A DNA stretch of 47,912 nucleotides from SIG440 sp045591035 (GTDB lineage Bacteria > Bacillota > Clostridia > Monoglobales > Monoglobaceae), in assembly GCA_045591035.1 (NCBI GenBank), contig JAZNSG010000043.1:1-47912 (forward strand). Reading direction: 5' to 3'. Both the position numbers and the translations under genes were made by a program. Under the pieces are notes generated by a model, which was given only the letters and a program-made list of their open reading frames with translations, searched no databases and was not told where the DNA came from. Positions 15,179 through 23,423 of this stretch are shown in pieces. Numbering within the stretch: the stretch's first letter is position 1; every line of letters begins with the position of its first letter.

Positions 15179-17066
15179 CAGTATATTTGCCGCAATCTGG
15201 TACAATTTTTGGAACAACATTATAAAGTCAAGTCTTTTGTACCGTTTCTTGTGCGGTGTATATGCATTTTTCTCGAACCAATGGAAAAACGGTATCCTCA
15301 CAAATCTCTTCCGCCGGAACTTTTTTAATGCTGAATGCATACGCTCAAGTTTTTTCGGGAAACTTCTGTTTTTCCCTTTTCAGTTAATTGAGTCCATTCA
15401 ACAGAAAAGCCAGGCTCGTCTAAATGACTTAAAGGAGCAGAGTTTTCTTATAAGAACCTTCAAATACTATCTGCACAATATCCTTGCTCTTAACACAAGG
15501 TTTATTGGTGTTTTGCTTTTTTCGGCATCTCTGCTTAGCATTCTTGTGACTGTGGGCATGGGCAGATTCCCATATCTCAGACTCACTCTTTTAGTCCTTG
15601 GAGTTTTGCTCTCTTTTGTTAATTTTAATATTACCGACATAATCAAACACTCCTTTTTGGTTAAAACTTTCGAGAAAGCCTTTGGGTTTGAATTTTCCTA
15701 TGAGTTTTATTATTTAACCAAATGCCGCGGCAAGAAGCGTCTGCTATGCAGTCTGGTTTTTGGGGCTGTTGCAGGTATAATCTGGGCAAAATTTTCTCTA
15801 CTTTTTGCACTTGTCTTTCTTCTTGGCATCTGGTTTGTTTTTATGGTGTTCTACAAGGTTGAATTTGGTGTATATGTTACAATATTCCTAACGCCCCTTA
15901 TCCCCACCATGGCAGTTGTGGGTCTTTCCCTTCTTTGTCTGTGCTCGTTGCTTGTCAAGAGCCTGACTACAAGAAAATTCACCTTTAAGCTCGACGGAGT
16001 TGGGTTTTTGATTTTAGCCTTGCTGATAGTTTATCTTGTCTCATCAGTATTCTCGTTTGCAAGGGCAAAAAGTCTGCAAATCTGGGCGGTATACTTTGCG
16101 TTTATGACCTTCTATTTCGTTGTCGTAAACACTGTAAAAACAAAAAAACAGCTTACCGACATTCTTACCGTATTCTGTATCTCAGGATTTGTTGTTTGCC
16201 TTTACGGAATCCTTCAGTATCTTTTTGGATGGAATATCAGCCAGGCATGGATTGACGAAGAAATGTTCGGTGATATAAAAATGCGAATATACTCCACGCT
16301 CGAAAACCCAAATGTTCTGGGAGAGTATATTCTTCTCGCTCTTCCCCTTTGTATAGGACTTATGTGGAAAAAGAAAAACATTTTCACAAAAGCTGCATTT
16401 TTGCTTATGGCATTAATTATGGGAATTGCTCTTATCCTCACATTTTCACGGGGATGTTGGATAGGAATTATGGTAGCAGCCGGAATTTTCATTACTTTTG
16501 CGGCAGGTAAGCTTTGGGGACTCGCTCTCCCTCTCATACCCATAATACCTATGGTTTTGCCCGAAAACATACTTAACCGTTTTTCAAGTATTGGAGATAT
16601 GAAGGATTCCTCAACATCCTATCGCGTTTATATCTGGATGGGAACACTTCTTATGCTGAAAGATTTCTGGCTTTCGGGAATTGGCCCGGGCACTGAAGCA
16701 TTTTCGGCTGTTTACCCCGCTTATTCCTATGATACTATTGTCGCACCCCATTCCCACAGTCTGTTTCTTCAGATTATGGTAGAATCGGGTATTGTGGGGC
16801 TGGTTATATTCCTCATTCTGACAGTTTTGTTTTTGAAAAAACTTGCCTGTGCCCACCAGACCTTTGGCAAAGGCCACGAACTTTCAACTCTTTTGGTGAG
16901 TGTTGGCGCTGCAGTCATCGGCTTTATGGTTCAGGGATTGTTTGACAACTGTTTCTACAACTACCGCGTCTTTATGATATTCTGGACAGTTATCGGTCTT
17001 GGTTCCGCTGCTGCAAACATAGCAAAGCCAAAAATTTCGGATACGGAGGTAAAACAAAATGCTTAA
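15168..17066 (+). CDS. O-antigen ligase/polymerase-like membrane protein (Wzy_C family)
   Basis: 632 residues from the ATG at 15168, with AAGGAGG 9-15 bases before it; a TTG two codons earlier is rejected. About 11-12 membrane segments are present. The Wzy_C signature region is recognisable as YSTLENPNVLGEYILLALPL, FSRGCWIG and the later periplasmic-type GIGPGTEAFSAVYPAY...APHSHSLFLQ. Such proteins polymerise or ligate lipid-linked glycans on the outer face of the membrane; in a single-membrane organism this points to exopolysaccharide or secondary wall polymer. An unusual 100-residue N-terminal extension, basic and aromatic, precedes the first membrane helix. It overlaps both neighbours. Confidence 0.85.
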   Translation: MKNNSIFAAIWYNFWNNIIKSSLLYRFLCGVYAFFSNQWKNGILTNLFRRNFFNAECIRSSFFGKLLFFPFQLIESIQQKSQARLNDLKEQSFLIRTFKYYLHNILALNTRFIGVLLFSASLLSILVTVGMGRFPYLRLTLLVLGVLLSFVNFNITDIIKHSFLVKTFEKAFGFEFSYEFYYLTKCRGKKRLLCSLVFGAVAGIIWAKFSLLFALVFLLGIWFVFMVFYKVEFGVYVTIFLTPLIPTMAVVGLSLLCLCSLLVKSLTTRKFTFKLDGVGFLILALLIVYLVSSVFSFARAKSLQIWAVYFAFMTFYFVVVNTVKTKKQLTDILTVFCISGFVVCLYGILQYLFGWNISQAWIDEEMFGDIKMRIYSTLENPNVLGEYILLALPLCIGLMWKKKNIFTKAAFLLMALIMGIALILTFSRGCWIGIMVAAGIFITFAAGKLWGLALPLIPIIPMVLPENILNRFSSIGDMKDSSTSYRVYIWMGTLLMLKDFWLSGIGPGTEAFSAVYPAYSYDTIVAPHSHSLFLQIMVESGIVGLVIFLILTVLFLKKLACAHQTFGKGHELSTLLVSVGAAVIGFMVQGLFDNCFYNYRVFMIFWTVIGLGSAAANIAKPKISDTEVKQNA

Positions 17067-18180
17067 AGTTCTTCAGGTATCATCAGATACAAACATCGGG
17101 GGTGCCGGAAAATGTATTCTTACCTACCTCAAATACTACAACAAGGCGGAGATTGAAGTCGCTGTTGTTCTTCCCAAAAACAGTCTTTTAAAACCGGGAG
17201 TTGAAGCCCTGGGTGTGAAAGTTTTTGAAATTGATGGTATGGCAGATAAGTCTCTGGATATAAAAGCAATCAACAAGCTTCGGAAAATCTTTGCAGAATT
17301 TAAGCCTGATATTGTTCACACTCACGCAAGTATGGCAGCCCGCATAGCAGCACGTCTTTATGGCGCAAAAATAGTCTACACGCGTCACAGTGTTTTCCCG
17401 CCTGACCCCAAGCTCACAAAGGGCATTGGCAAAATGCTTTGCGGCTTGGCAAACAATTCTACCGCTGACACAATAATAGCTGTTGCCGAGGCGGCAAAAG
17501 AAAACATTTGTGACATTGGCGTTGATGAAAAGAAAATTCAAGTGGTATTAAACGGAGTTGAACCACTCAGAAAATATTCCCCCGAAGAAATCGCCTCAGC
17601 AAAAATGAGCTTCGGCATTCCCAACGATTGCAAGTGCACCGCAATCGTTGCACGACTGAACGAAGTCAAAGGTCACAAATATTTCGTAGAGGCTGCAAAA
17701 ATTCTCAAAGAACGTGGCGTAAAGGCTAAGTTTCTGATTGCAGGTACCGGAGATATGGCAGAGAAAATCCGAAAACAAATTCTTGAAAATCAACTTGAGG
17801 ACTATGTAACAATGCTTGGTTTTCTGGACAATGTTGAAGCTTTGATGAATGTCATTGACGTCCAGGCAAACTGCTCCTTCGGCACCGAAGCAACAAGTCT
17901 TTCCCTGCTTGAAGGAATGAGCCTTGGGAAACCTGCTGTGGTATCTGACTTTGGTGGAAACCCCGGGGTTATAAAGGATGGGAGAAACGGCTTTTTGGTT
18001 CCCACTCACGACGCCAAAGCTTTAGCTGATAAACTTGAAGAGCTCTTTACAGATGAGGCTTTGTACTCGGAAATGTCAACAACCGCCTCAGCAATTTTCG
18101 AAGCAACCTTTACAGCAAAGAAATATGCTGAGAATATTGATAAAATCTACTTAGGTCTTGGAGGTAACAAACATGAATAA
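17059..18180 (+). CDS. glycosyltransferase family 4 (GT-B fold)
   Basis: 373 residues, cytosolic. N-terminal DTNIGGAGKCILTYL is the acceptor-side glycine loop. The retaining GT4 donor motif EX7E appears as EATSLSLLE near 273-281, followed by GMSLGKPAVVSDFGGNPGVI. NGVEPLRKYSP and VARLNEVKGH are also typical. It should transfer a sugar from a nucleotide-sugar to a growing lipid-linked glycan supplied to the neighbouring polymerase. The start overlaps the polymerase gene by 8 bases and its end overlaps the next gene by 8, so it belongs to the same operon. Sugar specificity cannot be told. Confidence 0.9.
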   Translation: MLKVLQVSSDTNIGGAGKCILTYLKYYNKAEIEVAVVLPKNSLLKPGVEALGVKVFEIDGMADKSLDIKAINKLRKIFAEFKPDIVHTHASMAARIAARLYGAKIVYTRHSVFPPDPKLTKGIGKMLCGLANNSTADTIIAVAEAAKENICDIGVDEKKIQVVLNGVEPLRKYSPEEIASAKMSFGIPNDCKCTAIVARLNEVKGHKYFVEAAKILKERGVKAKFLIAGTGDMAEKIRKQILENQLEDYVTMLGFLDNVEALMNVIDVQANCSFGTEATSLSLLEGMSLGKPAVVSDFGGNPGVIKDGRNGFLVPTHDAKALADKLEELFTDEALYSEMSTTASAIFEATFTAKKYAENIDKIYLGLGGNKHE

Positions 18181-18679
18181 ACCCAGATTTAATCTCGTTG
18201 ATGCAGTCATAATCCTTGTGATTTGCGTAGTTATTGCCGCAGGTGTTTTGTTTGCAGGCAAACTTTCAGGGGCAAAAATAGCCTCTCCCTCCCAAACCAA
18301 CAACGCTACAGCAGAATACACAATCCAAATTAAAAATTGTGAAGAAGAGCTGTGTGTTCAATTTGAGAACGCTCTGAAAAACGATAGTATTGTTCTTGTA
18401 ACTGATGAGGATTCATGGAACGCAAAGCTTGTGAACATCGAGCGGAATAATGCAACAAAAATTACCACGAACTACAAAACCGGTGAGTCTGTTCTCGCAG
18501 AGTACCCCGATACCTTTGATTTGTCAGTTACCCTGAAATCCGATGTTTATGAAACAGACACCAAAATATCTGTTGGCGAAACACCACTTCAGGTGGGTAA
18601 TCTCTTAAAGATTAAAGGCAAGGGCTTTGTGGGCATAGGATATGTTGTCGACATAACAACAGGCCCACTTGCACAATAG
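18173..18679 (+). CDS. DUF4330 family membrane-anchored protein (first of two)
   Basis: 168 residues from the ATG at 18173, with GGAGG at 18160-18164. An N-terminal helix (LVDAVIILVICVVIAAGVLFAG) anchors it with most of the chain outside. The extracytoplasmic part is a small beta domain with VGETPLQVGNLLKIKGKGFVGIGYVVDI near the end, matching DUF4330 as I remember it. The biochemical role of DUF4330 is unknown; members are often found beside glycan-synthesis genes. Overlap with the glycosyltransferase gene ties it to the operon. Confidence 0.75.
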   Translation: MNKPRFNLVDAVIILVICVVIAAGVLFAGKLSGAKIASPSQTNNATAEYTIQIKNCEEELCVQFENALKNDSIVLVTDEDSWNAKLVNIERNNATKITTNYKTGESVLAEYPDTFDLSVTLKSDVYETDTKISVGETPLQVGNLLKIKGKGFVGIGYVVDITTGPLAQ

Positions 18680-18695
18680 GAAGGAGACTGATATT

Positions 18696-19184
18696 ATGAT
18701 AAACAAAGAGGGAAAGCTTTTCGGCAAAATAAGTATTATTGATATTCTGGCTCTTGTTGTTGTTTGCGTTTTGGCTTTTGGGGTTTACACAAGAACCATG
18801 CCGCTGTTAAAAGACAGTTCTTCATCAGATTGCAAAATTGAATACAAAATAACTGTTAAGGGTGTCCGCATGGGAACTGTTGATGCACTTAGAAAGAGTA
18901 CTGACCTTTATGATACCTATGCAAGTAATCACATCGGTGTCGTTAAGCACGTGGAATACCTTCCCTACAAAAAAGCTGTTGAGCAGATGAACGGCGAATT
19001 GAAAATGGTTGAACAGCCCGAACTCTATGACGTACTCCTGACAGTTCAGGTGGACGGAAAAAGTACCGACAATGAGTATCTCACAAACTCCGACTATTCC
19101 ATTCTTTCCGGAAACGAAATCTCGTTTTTCTCCAAATATGCGAATACCTCAGGCAAAATCAGCGGTGTGAGAGAAACAGACTAA
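18696..19184 (+). CDS. DUF4330 family membrane-anchored protein (second of two)
   Basis: 162 residues from the ATG at 18696, with AAGGAG at 18681-18686. The layout is like the previous gene: short cytoplasmic GKLFGKISIIDILALVVV segment running into one membrane helix, then an outer domain. Sequence between the two has drifted far, so this looks like an old tandem duplication in which the two copies may form a heteromer. It lies 16 bases after the first copy and is followed by a weak attenuator before the ABC exporter. Confidence 0.7.
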   Translation: MINKEGKLFGKISIIDILALVVVCVLAFGVYTRTMPLLKDSSSSDCKIEYKITVKGVRMGTVDALRKSTDLYDTYASNHIGVVKHVEYLPYKKAVEQMNGELKMVEQPELYDVLLTVQVDGKSTDNEYLTNSDYSILSGNEISFFSKYANTSGKISGVRETD

Positions 19185-19192
19185 CCCACAAG

Positions 19193-19219
19193 CGGCGGGG
19201 CAGTTTCCCGTCGTTTTTC
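19193..19219 (+). terminator. weak terminator or attenuator before the ABC exporter
   Basis: CGGCGGG (19193-19199) pairs with CCCGTCG (19207-19213), with one G-T pair, followed by TTTTTCTTT. Only 24 bases later comes the next start, so partial read-through probably sets exporter levels. Confidence 0.6.
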
Positions 19220-19242
19220 TTTGACCAAAGGAGGCTCTGCCT

Positions 19243-20967
19243 ATGTTTAAACGTTTTACTGTGTACTACAAACCATATATAGGAATTATCCTTATCGACC
19301 TGCTTTGTGCGGCACTTTCTACTGTATGCGAACTTGTTTTCCCCATGATTGTCCGGGAAATCACTTCCGCCGCCTCCACAGGTCAGGCCTTGATTTTATC
19401 AACGGTGTTAAGACTTGGGGCTATGTATCTTTTTTTGCGAATTGTTGATACAATAGCAAACTACTTTATGGCAAATGTAGGCCATATCATGGGGGCACGT
19501 CTTGAAACAGATATGCGTCGGGATATTTTTGACCATTTGTCCAAGCTCCCCTACAAATATTTTGACAACACCAAAGTGGGACAAATTATGTCAAGAGTCA
19601 CATCCGACCTTTTTGACATAACCGAGTTTTCACACCATTGCCCTGAGGAATTCTTTATAGCGGCAATAAAAATAATTGGCTCATTCATAATCTTAGGCAG
19701 AATAAATCTTACCTTTACCGCAATAATTTTTCTGCTTCTTCCTCTTATGCTTATTTCGGTTTTTGTTTTCCGAAAGAATATGAAGTCCGCCTTCAAAGCT
19801 CAGAGGGTTCAGGTTGGTGAACTGAACGCAGACCTTGAGGACAGCCTTTTGGGAATACGCGTGGTGAAAAGTTTTGCAAATGAAGACCTGGAACGCGAGA
19901 AATTCAGAGAAGGCAACCGAAAATTCTTTGAAACAAAAAAACACGCCTACAAATATATGGCACTTTTCCAGGCAGGTACCCGATTCTTTGATGGAGTTAT
20001 GTATATCGCCGTTTTGGTAATAGGCTCACTTTTTATGCTGGGCGGAAAAATCACACCCTTTGATTTGGTTGCATACCTTTTGTATATCCAGACCCTTATT
20101 ACCTCAATTCGCAGAATTGTCGAGTTCACCGAGCAATTCCAACGGGGTATTACAGGCATCGAGCGTTTCTATGAGGTAATGGACGAACCTATTGAGGAAT
20201 ACTGTCCCATAGACGCTGTTGAACTTAAAAATGCAAAAGGTGATGTTGACTTTAACAATGTAACCTTCAAATATTCTGATGACACAAAAGAGGTTCTTAC
20301 CAGTCTCAGTCTCCATATAAAAAAGGGTGAAAATGTTGCATTCGTAGGACCGTCAGGCGGAGGAAAAACTACCATTTGCAACCTTATCCCGAAGTTTTAT
20401 GACCTGACTGACGGCAACATTCTTATTGACGGCATAGACATCAAAAACATTACTCTTGGGTCACTTCGTGACAACATAGGAATGGTGCAGCAAGACGTTT
20501 ACCTTTTCTGTGGCTCAGTTTACGAGAATATTGTGTACGGAAAGCCCGACGCCACTATGGACGAAGTAATAGCCGCCGCCAAGGCAGCCGGCGCCCACGA
20601 CTTTATTATGGACCTTAAGGACGGTTATGACACCTATGTGGGAGAACGGGGAATGAAGCTCTCCGGCGGTCAGAAACAAAGAATATCAATTGCCCGACTT
20701 TTCCTGAAAAATCCCCCCATCCTTATCCTGGACGAGGCTACCTCAGCTCTTGATAACGAAAGTGAGCTTCTTATCCAGAATTCATTGAAAAAGCTTTCTG
20801 AGGGAAGAACAACCTTCACCATTGCCCATCGTCTTACAACCATCAAAAACGCAACAAGAATTTTTGTTTTGACCTCCGATGGAATTGTAGAGGAAGGCAC
20901 CCACGAAGAACTTATGAAACGTGGTGGTGAGTATGCAAAGCTTTATTCTCTTTACAGCACACTTTGA
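19243..20967 (+). CDS. ABC exporter, fused permease and ATPase (MsbA/MdlB type)
   Basis: 574 residues: six membrane helices in about residues 1-310, then a nucleotide-binding domain. Walker A is GPSGGGKTT (near 370), Q-loop QQDVYLF, signature LSGGQKQR (near 474), Walker B ILILDEATSALD (near 492) and the switch His in IAHRLTT. Homodimers or heterodimers of this type export lipids, peptides or drugs. The position after the glycan operon suggests a role with envelope lipids or glycan, but the substrate is unknown. AAAGGAGG precedes the start, and a perfect terminator follows, ending the run of genes that starts at murJ. Confidence 0.9.
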   Translation: MFKRFTVYYKPYIGIILIDLLCAALSTVCELVFPMIVREITSAASTGQALILSTVLRLGAMYLFLRIVDTIANYFMANVGHIMGARLETDMRRDIFDHLSKLPYKYFDNTKVGQIMSRVTSDLFDITEFSHHCPEEFFIAAIKIIGSFIILGRINLTFTAIIFLLLPLMLISVFVFRKNMKSAFKAQRVQVGELNADLEDSLLGIRVVKSFANEDLEREKFREGNRKFFETKKHAYKYMALFQAGTRFFDGVMYIAVLVIGSLFMLGGKITPFDLVAYLLYIQTLITSIRRIVEFTEQFQRGITGIERFYEVMDEPIEEYCPIDAVELKNAKGDVDFNNVTFKYSDDTKEVLTSLSLHIKKGENVAFVGPSGGGKTTICNLIPKFYDLTDGNILIDGIDIKNITLGSLRDNIGMVQQDVYLFCGSVYENIVYGKPDATMDEVIAAAKAAGAHDFIMDLKDGYDTYVGERGMKLSGGQKQRISIARLFLKNPPILILDEATSALDNESELLIQNSLKKLSEGRTTFTIAHRLTTIKNATRIFVLTSDGIVEEGTHEELMKRGGEYAKLYSLYSTL

Positions 20968-21074
20968 TATTCTAGCCTAAAAATACAAGCTTTTGGGAAT
21001 CGCCTTTATGATAAAGCTATGCCACGATTTTTTCTGTAGGTTATAGGACTCAATTAATGTATTGTGTCCTGATT

Positions 21075-21106
21075 AAAATACGCAGACCTTTCGGTCTGCG
21101 TATTTT
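21075..21106. terminator. bidirectional terminator between ABC exporter and glycosyltransferase
   Basis: AAAATACGCAGACC pairs perfectly with GGTCTGCGTATTTT around a TTTC loop. Confidence 0.9.
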
Positions 21107-21110
21107 AAAT

Positions 21111-22235
21111 TTATGCATTTTTACTGTATGCCATTTCCGGCTGGATTTCTCCGCTTATAAATTCATACACCTCATTATTTACTTTTTCTGCATCAAAATT
21201 CTCTTTCGCAAATTTTTCAGCATTAATCCCCATTTTCTTCATTTCCTCAGGATTTTCAATTAACCAAATTAACTTTTCAGCCATTTTCTCTGGGTCTCCG
21301 TCCTCAACTATAAAACCATTGTATTCATCTAACACAGTATCCTTGCACCCTACAGCATTACTTGTAATAATTGCTCTCCCCATTGCTTCCGCCTCCATTA
21401 TTGAAACAGGGCAGCCTTCCCTGTAGCTTGGCAACAAAAATACAGAAGCCTCCTCAAGATATGGTCTTACATCTTTTGTGGTTCCGTAATACTCTATACT
21501 TTTATCTTCTATGTATTCCTTAATGTCTGTCAGATGAGTTGATACCTCTCTCCCCAAAAGTCCGAAAACTGCATCAGGATATTTCTTTTTTACTATTCGA
21601 GCACATTCACAATATCTAAATATTCCTTTAGTCTTCATCATTCGTGCAACCATAATGAAATTTTTTTCATTTTTTAATGGTGTAAATCTAAACTTTTTCA
21701 GGTCTACTCCTATTCCGTGAATAACCTTGCATTTATTTTCTAACACTAACTTTTTACTTGCAAACTCATTTTTATCTTCTTCATTTAAGAAAAACACTCC
21801 CGAAACCTTTTTAAACGAAAGCCTATATAAAAAATTGACTATTTTTTTTATAATCCCCCATTTTAATCCGCTGTTTATATAAACATCTCCCAATCCTTCA
21901 ACTGTTGCATATATTTTCTTTATTCCTGCCAAACTTCCACTCATAACACCAAATAAATTCGGCTTAAGCTGATAGGTTAAAATACAATCAGGCACTTCCT
22001 TTTTTATTATCCTAAACAAATTTATAAAGTATTTTAAAATAGCAAACGGATTTAAACCTCTGTTATTTTGAGAAATATAATAAAAAACTGTACCTAAATC
22101 CTCTATTTCTTTCTGCCTTTCATTATCATGAGCTACAACAACAACTTTATGGCCTTTGTTTTTTAAAAATTTTATTATTGTACTTCTGAAATTTATTACG
22201 TTCTCCGATGATGTCATAATTAATAAATACTTCAT
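21111..22235 (-). CDS. glycosyltransferase family 4 of the PglA/WbpX-like kind
   Basis: 374 residues from the ATG at 22235, chosen for GGGAG just upstream; an in-frame start at 22292 is weaker. The N-terminus KYLLIMTSSENVINFRS and the AHDNERQKEIEDLG segment are typical of transferases that act on undecaprenyl-linked sugars, and YQLKPNLFGVMSGSLAGIKK...TVEGLGDVY matches the PglA-type subgroup. The EX7E motif is EGCPVSIME near 294-302. The gene is clearly more A+T-rich and Lys/Asn/Ile-rich than the glycan operon upstream, so it may be acquired. It follows the 73-residue gene and shares its promoter. Confidence 0.85.
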   Translation of the reverse strand: MKYLLIMTSSENVINFRSTIIKFLKNKGHKVVVVAHDNERQKEIEDLGTVFYYISQNNRGLNPFAILKYFINLFRIIKKEVPDCILTYQLKPNLFGVMSGSLAGIKKIYATVEGLGDVYINSGLKWGIIKKIVNFLYRLSFKKVSGVFFLNEEDKNEFASKKLVLENKCKVIHGIGVDLKKFRFTPLKNEKNFIMVARMMKTKGIFRYCECARIVKKKYPDAVFGLLGREVSTHLTDIKEYIEDKSIEYYGTTKDVRPYLEEASVFLLPSYREGCPVSIMEAEAMGRAIITSNAVGCKDTVLDEYNGFIVEDGDPEKMAEKLIWLIENPEEMKKMGINAEKFAKENFDAEKVNNEVYEFISGEIQPEMAYSKNA

Positions 22236-22298
22236 TATAAACTCCCATCTGCCACCATTAACGGCCAACACAAAATACAACGCCTTTCTCACAACCCT

Positions 22299-22520
22299 TT
22301 ATCGTCTGTAAGCTGAGCATTTTCCATCTTTTAATAACGCAATATGTGGGCAAAACATATCTGAGCTGTCAATCCTGTGCCAATATTCACCCTCAGCGCA
22401 GTTAGTACATAATTTAAAATCACCTTCTTCATTTTTTTGTACAAACATATGCTTTTGTTCTTCAGCCTTGACTAAATTATCTCTGCACTTTCTTTTAAAA
22501 CCTTTTAAGAATCTTATCAT
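22299..22520 (-). CDS. small Cys-rich protein, possible zinc ribbon
   Basis: 73 residues, basic N-terminus (MIRFLKGFKRKCRDNLVK). Four Cys in the C-terminal half, CTNC then C about 16 residues later and another about 10 further, with His residues between, could bind zinc. TAGGAGATGTT gives a ribosome binding site. It lies directly upstream of the glycosyltransferase and both are served by the promoter at 22563-22591. I do not recognise the family. Confidence 0.65.
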   Translation of the reverse strand: MIRFLKGFKRKCRDNLVKAEEQKHMFVQKNEEGDFKLCTNCAEGEYWHRIDSSDMFCPHIALLKDGKCSAYRR

Positions 22521-22562
22521 AACATCTCCTAATATTGTTTTATTGAAATATATACATATATA

Positions 22563-22613
22563 AGTATATATCTATATGAATAAATTGTCAAGTAAAAATA
22601 TATTTAATAAAAT
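22563..22613. promoter_or_regulatory. face-to-face divergent promoters sharing one -35 segment
   Basis: Minus strand: TTGACA (22591-22586), 17 bases, TATACT (22568-22563). Plus strand: TTGTCA (22585-22590), 17 bases, TAAAAT (22608-22613). The hexamers overlap on TTGTCAA at 22585-22591, so polymerase cannot use both at once. The spacer on the minus side is rich in TATATA repeats. This is a natural target for the XRE protein encoded next to it. Confidence 0.7.
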
Positions 22614-22630
22614 ATATAAGGGGTGTATTT

Positions 22631-22846
22631 ATGATAAAAATAATTCTCGACGAAACATTAAAAAAACTTAACTTAACCAGATATGAATTATCTAAACGAA
22701 CAGGAATCCAGTATCAAATTATTGATAATTATTATAAAAACAAGGTGATACGCTATGACAGCTATGTTTTAGACAGAGTGTGCGATGCATTAGATTGTAA
22801 AATTGATGATATTATTGAATTTAAAAAATCGGATATATCTAAATAA
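22631..22846 (+). CDS. XRE/Cro-C1 family small transcriptional regulator
   Basis: 71 residues, all one helix-turn-helix domain: LDETLKKLNLTRYELSKRTGIQYQIIDNYYKNK, then a helix ending VCDALDCKIDDIIEF. It belongs to the small stand-alone XRE group related to YozG. AAGGGGTG precedes the ATG. Divergent from the Cys-rich protein and glycosyltransferase, it likely controls both directions by binding the shared -35 region. The A+T-rich composition matches the islet rather than the flanks. Confidence 0.85.
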   Translation: MIKIILDETLKKLNLTRYELSKRTGIQYQIIDNYYKNKVIRYDSYVLDRVCDALDCKIDDIIEFKKSDISK

Positions 22847-22895
22847 ACTATAAAAGGATTGCCAACATGACAATCCACAAAAATTTCTCACAGAC

Positions 22896-22930
22896 AAAAA
22901 CACCGCAGAAACTTTTCTGCGGTGTTTTAA
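22896..22930. terminator. bidirectional terminator between the XRE gene and ybaK
   Basis: ACACCGCAGAA pairs perfectly with TTCTGCGGTGT, A run on one side and T run on the other. Confidence 0.85.
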
Positions 22931-22937
22931 TTTATCT

Positions 22938-23405
22938 TTATTCACATATATCTGCCAAGCTGAATCTTATAACCGACTTAAGCTCCTCAAGTGCAAGTTC
23001 AACCTGATAACCTATCCGCCCTGCACTGAAAAACACATTCTCGAATTCTGAAGCACTTTCGTGAAAGGTTGTTGGAAAAAACTTTTTCATTCCGATAGGA
23101 GAACAACCTCCGTGCACATACCCCGTAAGGGGAAGCAAGTCCTTGGACTTCAGCATCTCAATCTTCTTCTCACCTACAACCTTTGCCGCTTTTTTCAGGC
23201 TAAGCTCACGATTCACAGGCACAACAAACACATAATATTTGTTAGCCCCTGCCGTTGTCACCAGCGTCTTGAAAACTCTGTCGGGGTTTTGCCCCAGCTT
23301 TTCTGCAATTTCCATACCGCTTATGGCTTCAGGTATATCATAAACATATTCCTTATGGGGTATCTTCTTCTGGTCAAGAAGTCTCATAGCATTTGTCTTG
23401 TCCAT
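22938..23405 (-). CDS. ybaK: Cys-tRNA(Pro)/Cys-tRNA(Cys) deacylase YbaK/EbsC
   Basis: 155 residues, the normal length. This editing enzyme removes Cys wrongly charged to tRNA-Pro by prolyl-tRNA synthetase. The catalytic Lys region (DRVFKTLVT at about 41-49) and the GGCSPIGMKK segment at about 99-108 are typical. It is third in the glyA-rarA-ybaK run, 18 bases after rarA, and ends at a strong terminator. Confidence 0.92.
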   Translation of the reverse strand: MDKTNAMRLLDQKKIPHKEYVYDIPEAISGMEIAEKLGQNPDRVFKTLVTTAGANKYYVFVVPVNRELSLKKAAKVVGEKKIEMLKSKDLLPLTGYVHGGCSPIGMKKFFPTTFHESASEFENVFFSAGRIGYQVELALEELKSVIRFSLADICE

Positions 23406-23423
23406 ATTTCCTCCAAAAAAGAG

